Shown one piece after another: positions 45,171 to 53,691 of a stretch of DNA of 64,000 nt. Every line of letters starts with the position of its first letter. Position 1 is the first letter of the stretch. Origin of the DNA: Lewinella sp. IMCC34183 (GTDB taxonomy: Bacteria; Bacteroidota; Bacteroidia; Chitinophagales; Saprospiraceae); assembly GCF_003390915.1 (NCBI RefSeq), contig NZ_QMEM01000005.1, positions 62,001-126,000 on the forward strand, given 5' to 3'. The position numbers were made by a program, and so were the translations under genes. The notes beneath the pieces were generated by a model. It was not told the origin of the DNA. It saw only the letters and a program-made list of their open reading frames with translations, and did not search any database.

Positions 45171-46505
45171 ATGCATCTCTCTACCCTGCGGAAGCTCTTT
45201 CCGCTCTTCCTGCTCGGGCTGCCGCTCGGCCTCCTGGCCCAGGCCCCCGAAATCGATTTTACCGAATATCAGCTGGACAACGGCCTCAAGGTGCTGCTCC
45301 ACCAGGACGCCTCCACGCCCATCGTGGCCGTATCGATCATGTACGAGGTCGGTGGCAAGGACAGCTTCGAGGGCCGTACCGGCTTCGCCCACTTCTTCGA
45401 GCACCTGCTCTTCGAGGGCAGCGAAAACCTCGGCCGCGGGGAGATCGACGACTACGTACAGGCCGCCGGCGGGGCCCTGAACGCCAATACCAGCCTCGAC
45501 CGGACCTACTACTACGAGATCCTGCCCAGCAACCAGTTGGCCCTCGGCCTCTGGATCGAGAGCGAACGCCTGCTGCACGCACGCGTACTCATGGAGGGCG
45601 TCGAAACCCAGCGGGAAGTAGTCAAGGAGGAGCGTCGCCAGAGCTACGATAACCGCCCCTACGGCACCCTCACCATGGAACTGTACAAGCGGGCCTTCAA
45701 GGAGCACCCCTATAAGGATCCCAATATCGGCTACATGGAAGACCTCAACAACGCCCAGATGGAGGATTTCCAGAAGTTCTACAAGACCTACTACGTCCCC
45801 AATAACGCCATCCTGAGCATCGCCGGCGACATCGACATCGAAGAGACCAAGGCCCTCATCGACAAGTACTTCAGCGACATTCCCCGCGGAGCCGAGCCAC
45901 CCCGGATCGACGTGGTGGAAGGCCCCCTCGGCGGTGAGGTACGCGATACCGTTTACGACAAGGTACCGCTGCCCGCTCTCATCATGGGCTACCGGACCGT
46001 GGAGCGTACCAACCCCGACTACTACGCCATCAGCATGATGAACCAGGTGCTGAGCCAGGGGCAGAGCAGCCGGCTGAACAAGTCGCTGGTCGACGATCAG
46101 GAGCTCGCCGTACAGGTGGGCAGCTTCCCGGCCGCCAACCAGGATCCCGGACTGGCAATCGCCTTTGCCCTGGCCCGCCCCGGCACCGCCGACCTCACCC
46201 CCCTCGAGGAAGGGTTCGAGGCCGAGATCAACCGCATGAAGACCGAGCTGATCTCCGACCGGGAATTCGAGAAGCTCCGCAACCAGATCGAAGTGGATGC
46301 CATCTCCGGCTACGGCAGCGTAGCGGGCATCGCCGAAAGCCTCGCCGACAATGAAATGTTCCTCGGCGACGCCAACCTGATCAACACCGAGACGCAGCGC
46401 TACCTCGACGTCACCAAGGAGGACATCCGCCGCGTAGCCAACAAATACTACACCGACGACAACCGCGTCGTGCTGTACTGGCTTCCCGAGCCCGCCAGCC
46501 GCTAG
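45171..46505 (+). CDS. M16 family zinc metallopeptidase, active subunit
   Basis: A 444-residue exported pitrilysin-family peptidase. Signal peptide 1-24 (LFLLGLPLGLLAQA-type). The inverted zinc motif is complete: H74-F-F-E77-H78 in FAHFFEHLLFEG and the distal ligand E154 in VVKEERRQSYD. The second half (from about 180) has GYRTVERTNPDYYA and SRLNKSLVDDQELA. Followed 35 bp later by a second M16-like gene lacking the zinc motif, the classic arrangement of a two-subunit M16 peptidase. Confidence 0.93.
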   Translation: MHLSTLRKLFPLFLLGLPLGLLAQAPEIDFTEYQLDNGLKVLLHQDASTPIVAVSIMYEVGGKDSFEGRTGFAHFFEHLLFEGSENLGRGEIDDYVQAAGGALNANTSLDRTYYYEILPSNQLALGLWIESERLLHARVLMEGVETQREVVKEERRQSYDNRPYGTLTMELYKRAFKEHPYKDPNIGYMEDLNNAQMEDFQKFYKTYYVPNNAILSIAGDIDIEETKALIDKYFSDIPRGAEPPRIDVVEGPLGGEVRDTVYDKVPLPALIMGYRTVERTNPDYYAISMMNQVLSQGQSSRLNKSLVDDQELAVQVGSFPAANQDPGLAIAFALARPGTADLTPLEEGFEAEINRMKTELISDREFEKLRNQIEVDAISGYGSVAGIAESLADNEMFLGDANLINTETQRYLDVTKEDIRRVANKYYTDDNRVVLYWLPEPASR

Positions 46506-46540
46506 CCCCTACCCCACCCTCACCTCAAAAGAAACTAACC

Positions 46541-48679
46541 ATGCAACGCATTACCTATAGCCTGGCGGCCCTGCTGATCCTGCTGATCACCGCCTGCGGC
46601 ACGCCTAAATCCACCGCCTCCACCGGTACGCCCACCGCACCCGCGGCCCCGCCCGCCACGGAAACGGCGGAGGAAGTTCTCGAACAGGACTTCCGCGCCA
46701 CGGCGCCCGAACCCGGCCCCGCCCCCGAGATCAACTTGGGGGACTTTGAAGACTTCACCCTCGACAACGGCCTCCAGGTCGTCCTGGTGGAGAACCACAA
46801 ACTGCCCCGCGTCAGCTACCAGCTCTTCGTGGACGTACCGCCCCACCTGGAAGGCGCCTACGCCGGCACCCAGGATATGCTGGGAAGTATGCTGCGGCGC
46901 GCTACCTCGGACATGAGCAAGGAGGAGATCGACGAGGCCGTCGACTTCATCGGTGCCAACCTGAGCACCAGCGGCTCGGGGGCTTACGCCTCCACCATCA
47001 GCAAGTACAAGGAGGAAGTGATGCAGCTTATGGCCGACGTCATCCTCAACGCCGAATTTCCCGCCGAGGAATTCGCCAAGGTGAAGGAGGACGCCCGCGC
47101 CGGCCTCGCCCAGCAACTGAGCAGCCCCGATGCTATCGCCAGCCGCGTACGGCAGGCCATTACCTACGGGCCCAACCACCCCTACGGCGAACTGATGACC
47201 GAAAGCACGCTCGACAGCATCACGCTCGACGTGGTGAAGGAAGCCTACAATACCTACTTCGTCCCCAACCGGAGCTACCTCGTGATGGTCGGCGACCTTA
47301 CGCCCGCCGAGGCCCGCAGCCTGGCGACCGAGCACTTCAGCGACTGGGAACGGAAAGAAGTGGCCGTACCCGAGTTTCCGACCCCGCAGATTCCCGACGG
47401 CGTGACGGTCAATTTCGTCCCGCGCCCCGGTGCCGTGCAGTCTAACGTGATCTTCACCGATCCCATCCAGCTCCAGCCCGGCACCAAGGAAAGCATCCGT
47501 GCCAACCTGCTCAACATCGCCCTGGGCAGCGGCTTCAACGGCCGGCTGTTCGCCAACCTGCGGGAAGACAAAGGCTACACCTACGGCGCCTACTCCAGCA
47601 TCGGAGAGGACAAGCTGGTCGGCAACTTCCGCGCCTACGCCAACGTACGCAATGAGGTGACCGACTCCGCCATCACCCAGTTCATCTACGAGCTCGACCG
47701 CATCGCCGCCGAGCCGCTTACCGCTACCGAACTGGACAACGCCAAAATGCAGATCGCCGGCTCCTTCGGCCGCGCCCTGGAAAGCCCGCAGCGCATAGCC
47801 GGCTACGCCCTCAATACCATCCGCTACGACCTGGACCGCGACTTCTACCCCGACTACCTGCAGGTAGTGCAGAACAGCAGCCTCAACGACGTAAGCGAGG
47901 TGGCCCGCGAGATCGTGACGCCCGAGAACATCAATATCGTGGTGGTAGGCGACCCCGCCGAAGCCGAAAAGCTCGCCCGCTTCGCCACCAGCGGTGAGGT
48001 GACCTACTACGACGCCAACGGAGCAGAAGTCGACGTGGAAGGCATGGAAGCCCCCGCCGACCTCACCGTCGAGCAGGTGCTCAACGGCTACCTGGAAGCC
48101 ATCGGAGGCAAGGCCGCCGCCGAGGCGATCGAAAACCTCTCCGTTACCTTCGAAGGCTCGCTGCAGGGACAGACCCTCACCCAGAAGATGGTCACCACCA
48201 ACGACAACCGCATGAGCAGCCAGACCATGATGAGCGGCATGACGGTCGCCGACCAGCGCTACGCCAACGGAAAAGCGATGGTGAAGCAGATGGGCCAGCC
48301 CATGGAGCTTCCCGATGAAGCCGTAACCGCCATGGCCGAACAGGCCGTCATCTTCCCCGAGTTGTCCTACCTCGACCGCATAGACGACATCACCATCGAG
48401 GGTACCGAAATGATCGACGGCAAGCCCGCCGTGGTCCTTGTCATTGGGGAGGGCCTCCGGGAATCCTACGACGCCGAAAGCATGCTGAAGGTCCGTACCA
48501 CCCGCCAGCAGGGCCCGCAGACCATCAAGCAGACCCTGTCCGACTACGAACCCATCGAGGGCGTACTCTTCCCCCGTACCATGGTACTGGAAGGCATGTT
48601 GCCCGTGCCACTGACGCTCAAAGTGACCGAAATCGCGGTAAACGAGGACCTGGACGAGGAGATGTTTAGCGTGGAGTAG
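46541..48679 (+). CDS. M16-like lipoprotein, inactive partner with extra C-terminal domain
   Basis: A 712-residue lipoprotein: signal peptide with LITAC lipobox (C19), a low-complexity Ala/Pro/Thr linker (20-45), and an M16 fold (about 60-490: FTLDNGLQVVLVENHKLPRVSYQLF, YGPNHPYGELMT, ALGSGFNGRLFANLREDKGYTYGAYS, where the last contains the R/Y of the M16 partner subunit). The HxxEH position reads TQDMLGSML, so there is no zinc site. Residues about 505-712 add a beta-rich domain (VEQVLNGYLEAIGG, VTFEGSLQGQTL, LSDYEPIEGVLFPRTM) similar to outer-membrane lipoprotein-sorting or DUF4292-type folds. It would help the upstream peptidase bind substrates. Confidence 0.88.
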   Translation: MQRITYSLAALLILLITACGTPKSTASTGTPTAPAAPPATETAEEVLEQDFRATAPEPGPAPEINLGDFEDFTLDNGLQVVLVENHKLPRVSYQLFVDVPPHLEGAYAGTQDMLGSMLRRATSDMSKEEIDEAVDFIGANLSTSGSGAYASTISKYKEEVMQLMADVILNAEFPAEEFAKVKEDARAGLAQQLSSPDAIASRVRQAITYGPNHPYGELMTESTLDSITLDVVKEAYNTYFVPNRSYLVMVGDLTPAEARSLATEHFSDWERKEVAVPEFPTPQIPDGVTVNFVPRPGAVQSNVIFTDPIQLQPGTKESIRANLLNIALGSGFNGRLFANLREDKGYTYGAYSSIGEDKLVGNFRAYANVRNEVTDSAITQFIYELDRIAAEPLTATELDNAKMQIAGSFGRALESPQRIAGYALNTIRYDLDRDFYPDYLQVVQNSSLNDVSEVAREIVTPENINIVVVGDPAEAEKLARFATSGEVTYYDANGAEVDVEGMEAPADLTVEQVLNGYLEAIGGKAAAEAIENLSVTFEGSLQGQTLTQKMVTTNDNRMSSQTMMSGMTVADQRYANGKAMVKQMGQPMELPDEAVTAMAEQAVIFPELSYLDRIDDITIEGTEMIDGKPAVVLVIGEGLRESYDAESMLKVRTTRQQGPQTIKQTLSDYEPIEGVLFPRTMVLEGMLPVPLTLKVTEIAVNEDLDEEMFSVE

Positions 48680-48695
48680 GTTGGTTGCGGATTGC

Positions 48696-48732
48696 GGGTT
48701 GCGGGTTGCGGGTAACCCGCAACCCGCAACCC
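48696..48732. repeat. Perfect inverted repeat of GGGTTGC units, bidirectional terminator candidate
   Basis: Two perfect 17-nt arms (48696-48712 and 48716-48732) around TAA, made of GGGTTGC heptamers and their complement. It fills the 50-bp gap between two convergent genes and its last base belongs to the stop codon of the glycosyltransferase gene. No T tract follows. Confidence 0.85.
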
Positions 48733-49469
48733 TACACCCCATACTTGATGATACAGTAGATCGCCCGGACCCCGTCCCGCCAGCCGATCTTCTTGCCTTC
48801 GGCGTAGGTACGCCCGTAGTAGCTGATACCTACTTCGTAGATGCGCACGCCAGGCACCCGGCTGATCTTGGCGGTCACTTCCGGCTCGAAGCCGAAGCGT
48901 TCTTCCCGCAGAACCAGCGACTGCAGCATGTCCGTGCGGAAAAGCTTGTAGCAGGTCTCCATATCGGTCAGGTTCAGGTTGTTGAACGCGTTGCTGAGGG
49001 TCGTCAGGAACTTGTTGCCGATCGTGTGCCAGAAAAACAGGATACGGTGGGGCTTACTGCCCATGAAGCGGCTGCCGTAGACCACGTCGGCGAATCCGTC
49101 GAGAAGCGGGGGCAGGAGATCGTTGTACTCCCGCGGGTCGTATTCCAGGTCGGCATCCTGCACGATCAGGTAAGTACCGGTCGCGAGGGCGATACCCGTA
49201 TGCAGAGCCGCCCCCTTTCCGCGGTTGACGGGGTGACGGTGGTACCGCAGGGGGAGGTCGGGGTGCTCCGCGCCGTAGCGTTGCAGGGCAGCCTCGGTGT
49301 CGTCGGTGGAGCAGTCGTTAACAACGATGATCTCTTTCTGCAGGTCGCCAATAAGCGTGACCTGCCGGACCCGGTCAAGGATGCGGTGAATAGTTGCGCC
49401 CTCATTGAAGGCGGGAATAACAATGGAAAGCGTCGGGGGACGATTCAAATCAGGCGTAAAGAAGGGCAA
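48732..49469 (-). CDS. GT2 glycosyltransferase (dolichyl-phosphate mannose synthase-like)
   Basis: A 245-residue GT-A glycosyltransferase: LSIVIPAFNEGATIHRIL, IIVVNDCSTDDTEAAL, NRGKGAALHTGI, the metal site VQDADLEYDP, and GSRFMG. The absence of C-terminal membrane helices and the overall sequence match DPM1-like enzymes that charge undecaprenyl- or polyprenyl-phosphate with a sugar for cell-envelope glycans. Start is a TTG at 49469, as no ATG is suitably placed; a 22-codon frame overlaps it upstream and may drive translation. Confidence 0.9.
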   Translation of the reverse strand: MPFFTPDLNRPPTLSIVIPAFNEGATIHRILDRVRQVTLIGDLQKEIIVVNDCSTDDTEAALQRYGAEHPDLPLRYHRHPVNRGKGAALHTGIALATGTYLIVQDADLEYDPREYNDLLPPLLDGFADVVYGSRFMGSKPHRILFFWHTIGNKFLTTLSNAFNNLNLTDMETCYKLFRTDMLQSLVLREERFGFEPEVTAKISRVPGVRIYEVGISYYGRTYAEGKKIGWRDGVRAIYCIIKYGV

Positions 49470-49518
49470 TCAGCAGTAAAACTACAAACAGCTTGCCACA
49501 GAACTCGTCAAACTTCAT
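49450..49518 (-). CDS. Possible 22-residue membrane peptide overlapping the GT2 start
   Basis: An ATG frame reads MKFDEFCGKLFVVLLLIALL then YA and TGA: a charged N-terminus followed by a 13-residue hydrophobic helix. It overlaps the first 20 bp of the glycosyltransferase gene in another frame. Since that gene has only a TTG start, the peptide could be a coupled leader. The remaining gap to hemJ (49519-49763) shows no other gene. It may also be chance. Confidence 0.35.
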   Translation of the reverse strand: MKFDEFCGKLFVVLLLIALLYA

Positions 49519-49763
49519 CGATTCAGGAGTTGTGTTGTATAGTGTGTTTCCCGTCGGCACCCAAAATGTGGTCCGAGCGGGGCCGCGGGTGCGGTGCGAA
49601 TCCGTGCCGGATCATCCGGTTACGGCTTCGTCTGGCAGAACGTACGAGAAACCGGGCGTGTTTGGTCCACCGGAACTTTTAAGATTTGCCGGCCGGCGAC
49701 GGAATCCCCCCCTTTTGACCGCGCCGTGAGCCGCCGGGTCTGCGGATGGTGTACATTTGGGGG

Positions 49764-50363
49764 ATGAACTTCATCCTTTTTGCCAAGGCGCTGCACGTGG
49801 TGGGCTTTGTCAGCTGGTTTGCCGGCCTGTTCTTCCTGGGGCGCTTGCTGGTCAACCACGCCGAGACCGATACCGTGGCCGCCTCCGACCGGCCCGACGC
49901 GGCATTGCGCGCCGCGGTCCTCCGGGAGGAGTACACCGGCATGGAGGACCGGGTGTACCGCATCATCACCAACCCGGCCATGATGATCACCTGGCTGGGG
50001 GGATTATTGATGGTGGTCCTGAATCCGGGCTACTTCGTCAGCGGAACCACCGGGTGGCTGTACGTCAAACTGGCCGCGGTGGTGGGCCTGGTGGGCTACC
50101 AGCTCTATACCAAGCGGCGCATCATGCTGCCCATGCAGGCGGGTGAGCGACCGCTATCGCCGTGGAAATTGCGGCTGTGGAACGAAGTGCCGACCTTCTT
50201 TCTGGTAAGTATCGTATTTACAGCCGTTTACGGGAAGGTAGGCCAACTTAGTTATCTTTACCTCGGGATCGGCGTCCTGCTGTTTTGCCTGCTGGTGTAC
50301 CGCGGGGCAGTAGCCTACCGCGACCGCCGCGCCGATGCCCCACCTACTCCCAATCCAGATTAG
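49764..50363 (+). CDS. HemJ-like / CopD-fold membrane protein (protoporphyrinogen oxidase candidate)
   Basis: A 199-residue membrane protein with about four helices. It begins FILFAKALHVVGFVSWFAGLFFLGRLLVNH, where the KALH histidine and GLFFLGRL match HemJ (UPF0093), the quinone-coupled protoporphyrinogen IX oxidase. Helices near 73-92, 95-113, 145-165 and 168-183 follow. The ATG at 49764 is chosen since TACATTTG (49752-49759), an exact -7 promoter element, lies just upstream; this leaves almost no leader. Heme production also serves the siroheme/heme demand of respiration. Confidence 0.85.
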   Translation: MNFILFAKALHVVGFVSWFAGLFFLGRLLVNHAETDTVAASDRPDAALRAAVLREEYTGMEDRVYRIITNPAMMITWLGGLLMVVLNPGYFVSGTTGWLYVKLAAVVGLVGYQLYTKRRIMLPMQAGERPLSPWKLRLWNEVPTFFLVSIVFTAVYGKVGQLSYLYLGIGVLLFCLLVYRGAVAYRDRRADAPPTPNPD

Positions 50364-50374
50364 CTTTCCTACCC

Positions 50375-51016
50375 ATGATTCACCTTGGCATTATCGAAGA
50401 CGAGCCCATCATGCTCGCCAGCATAGAAGAGTGTTTTGAAGCCAACCGCGACGTAAACGTAGAGCTCGCGGCCACCAGCGTCGAGCAGTTCCTTAGCCGC
50501 CTGCCCGCCAGCAACCCCCTGAATACGTTGCTCCTCGACATTATGCTGCCCGGCATGGATGGCATCTCCGGCATCCCGCGCCTGCTGGAACGCTGGCCGG
50601 AGATGGACATCATCATGCTGACCAACAGCGACGAGAGCGACAATATCTTCCGCGCCCTCCAGGCCGGAGCGGTAGGCTACATCTCCAAGCGCCGGGTCAA
50701 CCCCAGCATTATCCGCGACGCCGTCCATACCGTCAACCGCGGCGGCAGCTACATGAGTCCGAGCATTGCCCGGCAGGTCGTGGCCTTCCACAATACCCAG
50801 CGGAAGAAGAGCAGCGTGTCGCCCGCCGACCAGCTCACCGCTCGCCAACTCGATATCGTGCAGGGCCTGGTCGACAACCTGAGCTACCGGGAGATCGGCG
50901 AACGGCTCGACATCAGCATCGAGACCGTGCGCGACCACATCAAGAATATCTACCGCAAGCTCCGGGTCAATTCAAAAATGGAGGTGGTCCACAAGAAGCT
51001 GAAGGGGGAGATCTAG
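50375..51016 (+). CDS. LuxR-type response regulator (orphan)
   Basis: A 213-residue regulator. The receiver has acidic residues at 8-10 (IIEDEP), the phospho-acceptor D55 in LLLDIMLPGMDG, and K in GYISKRRVN. The C-terminal helix-turn-helix has LTARQLDIVQGL and IETVRDHIKNIYRKLRV. ATG at 50375 gives the standard start. No histidine kinase is adjacent, so its partner is elsewhere. The 261-bp gap after it contains no gene that I can support. Confidence 0.92.
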   Translation: MIHLGIIEDEPIMLASIEECFEANRDVNVELAATSVEQFLSRLPASNPLNTLLLDIMLPGMDGISGIPRLLERWPEMDIIMLTNSDESDNIFRALQAGAVGYISKRRVNPSIIRDAVHTVNRGGSYMSPSIARQVVAFHNTQRKKSSVSPADQLTARQLDIVQGLVDNLSYREIGERLDISIETVRDHIKNIYRKLRVNSKMEVVHKKLKGEI

Positions 51017-51277
51017 GCACCCCGCAATACTGTCAGCACTGGTTTTATCCGGATCGACTACGTCGCTGCAGCGGCGCTGTGCTCCGGCTCGGAAGCACTG
51101 CACGTTCCACCCGTGGGAGCGGAAAGCAATTCACCCGGCTGGACCAAAAGCGAGCAAACCGCTTCGCCACTAACCGGCGTATTCCGGAAAAGACGGCCAG
51201 GTTACGTATACTGGGAGCGCGAATCGCCCTCCACCGATGGGTGGGAGCATCGTCCTACGCCAGCTTACGCCTCGATC

Positions 51278-52024
51278 ATGCCTGAAGAACACCTCATCGC
51301 CTACGTGGGCGAGATTATCGGTACCGCCATCCTTATCCTCCTCGGTAACGGCGTGGTAGCAAACGTGTTGCTGGCCAAGACCAAGGGACACGGCAGCGGG
51401 CTCATCGTCATTGCCTTCGCCTGGGCCATCGCGGTCTTCACGGCCGTCTTTATTTCCGCTCCCCTCTCCGGTGCTCACCTCAATCCGGCAGTCACGCTCG
51501 GGCTGGCCCTCGCCGGTAAGTTCGCCTGGGCCCTGGTGCCGGGCTACTTCATCGCCCAGCTCGTGGGTGCGTACCTCGGGCAGGTCCTTGTCGTACTAAG
51601 TTACCGCGACCACTACGCCGCTACGGCAGATACCGGACTGATCCTGGCCACCCACAGCACGGACCCCGCCATCGCCCGCTACTCGTCTAACGTGATCACC
51701 GAACTGATCGGCACCTTCGTACTCGTCTTTGCCGTGCTGTACATCACCGGTCCCAAATTCGGCGAGTCCGCCGGTAGCCTGGGCGCGCTGGACGCCCTCC
51801 CCGTGGCGCTGGTGGTACTCGGCATCGGGCTTTCGCTCGGCGGACCCACGGGCTACGCCATCAATCCCGCCCGCGACCTGGGTCCCCGTATCGCCCACGC
51901 TACCCTGCCCCTGCCGCACCGGGGCGACAGCAACTGGGGCTACGCCTGGGTGCCCATGGTCGGGCCGCTCCTCGGAGCGGCGGTTGCGGCGGGCCTGTGG
52001 CACTTCGTGCCGGTGGCCCTGTAG
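51278..52024 (+). CDS. Aquaglyceroporin (GlpF-like MIP channel)
   Basis: A 248-residue channel with six membrane helices and two half-helices. Both NPA motifs are intact: N69-P-A in HLNPAVT and N196-P-A-R-D200 in GYAINPARDLGPR. The aspartate after the second NPA motif is typical for glycerol-conducting members, so glycerol uptake is more likely than water only. No glycerol kinase is beside it. The ATG at 51278 was chosen as it precedes the first helix; the open frame upstream is not conserved-looking. Convergent with the kelch lipoprotein gene, 15 bp apart. Confidence 0.93.
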   Translation: MPEEHLIAYVGEIIGTAILILLGNGVVANVLLAKTKGHGSGLIVIAFAWAIAVFTAVFISAPLSGAHLNPAVTLGLALAGKFAWALVPGYFIAQLVGAYLGQVLVVLSYRDHYAATADTGLILATHSTDPAIARYSSNVITELIGTFVLVFAVLYITGPKFGESAGSLGALDALPVALVVLGIGLSLGGPTGYAINPARDLGPRIAHATLPLPHRGDSNWGYAWVPMVGPLLGAAVAAGLWHFVPVAL

Positions 52025-52039
52025 GCCGGATACGTCAGC

Positions 52040-53026
52040 TTACTCCAGGTCGGCGCGGATCATATCGTCCAGTTCCGGCTCGCCCCCGCGGTGGCCGCAA
52101 CCGCTGGCCATGATGAGCCGGCCGCGGTCCCGTACGATGCCGGTGCCGTGACGGCCGCGCACCAGGGGCGGGGCGGCGGTCCAGGTGCTCGTACGTACGT
52201 CCAGCGCTTCCACGTCGGCGTGGGCCAACTCCTGGCTGTCGGATTCGCCGCCGATCACGATCAGGCGGTGGTCCAGGCCGATGGCGGCGCTACCGGCCCG
52301 CCGGGTGGGGATTTCGTTTTCCAGCGTAGACCACTCACCGGTGGCAAAATCGTAGACGTCCACCGCCCCGATCGTATTGGCGAAGGGGTTCGTAGCGGCC
52401 ACCGTGGTGCGGCCGGCGGCGGCGTAGAGCTTACCGTCGACCACGGCCGCCTGGAAGTGGTCGCGTGCGCGGGGGGCATCGGGCAGGACCTCCCACGCGC
52501 CCGTGACGGGGTCGTAGGCGTCCAGCCAGCGCTTGTGGTCGCCGCGGTGGCCGTCGCGGATACCGGCGACCAGGTAGATCTTTCCCTCGTGCAGCACGGC
52601 TCCGGCACCGCCCCGGCGGCGGTCGGCGGGAATCTCGTGCCCGGTGCGCCAGCGGTCGGTCGCGGGCGAGTAGATATAGACGTTGGGCAGCGGCGTCTCA
52701 CCGGGGTAGCCGCCCGTCATGGCTCCGAGCAGGTAGACCTCGTCGTTGTACACCACCGGCTGAAAGTGGTGGATCTCGACGGGGGGCTTCGCACCTTCCG
52801 TCCAGGCGCGGGTGGCGGGATCGTAGACGGATACCGGCCGGATCCCCCGGCCACCCAGCAGGTAGTAGCGCTGGCCTACCTGGACGAAGGCGGCTTCGTG
52901 CCGGGCAACGGGTCGGGTTTCCGTCGTCACCGTTTCCCACTCCCCGACGGGAGCAGAGGCCTGCTTCCGGTACGGTAGGCAGGCGGTCAGGCCGAGGAGG
53001 AAGGATAGGAGTAGCAGGTTCCGCAC
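52040..53026 (-). CDS. Kelch-repeat beta-propeller lipoprotein
   Basis: A 328-residue lipoprotein (lipobox GLTAC, C16). Residues about 28-325 hold six kelch-like blades, with repeated GG-x-x-Y/YDP-x-x-x-x-W patterns: YLLGGRG...VYDPATRAW, YLLGA...IYSPATDRW, YLVAGI...AYDPVTGAWE, YAAAGRT...VYDFATGEWS, and VIGGESD...ALDVRTSTW. Such propellers bind proteins or sugars; the exact role is unknown. It follows the 3-keto-disaccharide hydrolase-type lipoprotein gene by 6 bp and is probably in the same operon. Confidence 0.88.
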   Translation of the reverse strand: MRNLLLLSFLLGLTACLPYRKQASAPVGEWETVTTETRPVARHEAAFVQVGQRYYLLGGRGIRPVSVYDPATRAWTEGAKPPVEIHHFQPVVYNDEVYLLGAMTGGYPGETPLPNVYIYSPATDRWRTGHEIPADRRRGGAGAVLHEGKIYLVAGIRDGHRGDHKRWLDAYDPVTGAWEVLPDAPRARDHFQAAVVDGKLYAAAGRTTVAATNPFANTIGAVDVYDFATGEWSTLENEIPTRRAGSAAIGLDHRLIVIGGESDSQELAHADVEALDVRTSTWTAAPPLVRGRHGTGIVRDRGRLIMASGCGHRGGEPELDDMIRADLE

Positions 53027-53032
53027 GAAAGT

Positions 53033-53623
53033 TTACTTGAGTGGCTTGATCTCGATGTCGCGCCAGAGTACTTTGATGCCACCACCGTCGTGGATCTGCA
53101 GGGCGATGGATCCGCGGCCTTCGCCGATCTTGTCGTCGGTGAAGTCGACCATCTCCACGTCGTTTAGCCAGGTACGGACACGAGGGCCCTGCACGCGGAT
53201 CTTCAGGTCGTTCCACTCGCCCATGCGCAGGGCGTCCTCCGCGGAGGGGGCGGGCTTGACGAGCCAGCCGCGGCCGTAGGATTCGTAGATCCCGCCGGTG
53301 TGCAGGTCGGGGGGAGCTACCTCCACTTGCCAGCCGCTGATCTTGGTACCGTCGAGGGTCGAGCGAAAGAAGACGCCGCTATTGCCGTCGGCTTCCTGCT
53401 TGAACTGCAGGGTGAGCACGAAGTCCTTGTATTCCTTTTCGGTGGCGAGGTAGCCGTAGCCCGCGTCGGGGCCGCTTTCACAGATGAGCACGCCGTCCTC
53501 AACGTACCACTTCTCGGTACCGTGCACCTCCCAGCCGGCCAGGGATTCACCGTTGAACAGATCGATGGAGCGGCTGCAGGAAGCGAGCGAAAGCAGGCAG
53601 CAGAGGATTAGCAGGTTCTTCAT
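53033..53623 (-). CDS. DUF1080 (3-keto-disaccharide hydrolase-like) lipoprotein
   Basis: A 196-residue lipoprotein (lipobox SLASC, C16). It has the family core: FNGESLAGWEVHG, VEDGVLICESG, FVLTLQFKQEADGNSGVFFRS, WQVEV, WNDLKIRVQGPRVRTWLND and IALQIHDGGGIKVLWRDIEIKPL. The concanavalin-like fold acts on 3-keto-glycosides or other sugars in planctomycetes and Bacteroidota. It is the first gene of a pair with the kelch lipoprotein. Confidence 0.92.
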   Translation of the reverse strand: MKNLLILCCLLSLASCSRSIDLFNGESLAGWEVHGTEKWYVEDGVLICESGPDAGYGYLATEKEYKDFVLTLQFKQEADGNSGVFFRSTLDGTKISGWQVEVAPPDLHTGGIYESYGRGWLVKPAPSAEDALRMGEWNDLKIRVQGPRVRTWLNDVEMVDFTDDKIGEGRGSIALQIHDGGGIKVLWRDIEIKPLK

Positions 53624-53691
53624 GTCCGGAAAGTACGCTTTCGGACGGAAAACCTACGAATCGGACGTTCACCGCACCCGCGCGCCGCCGC

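Noticed and set aside
51079..51285. Small plus-strand frame between the orphan regulator and the aquaporin
   Set aside because: No start context, no motif and overlap with the aquaporin start; basic low-quality composition.
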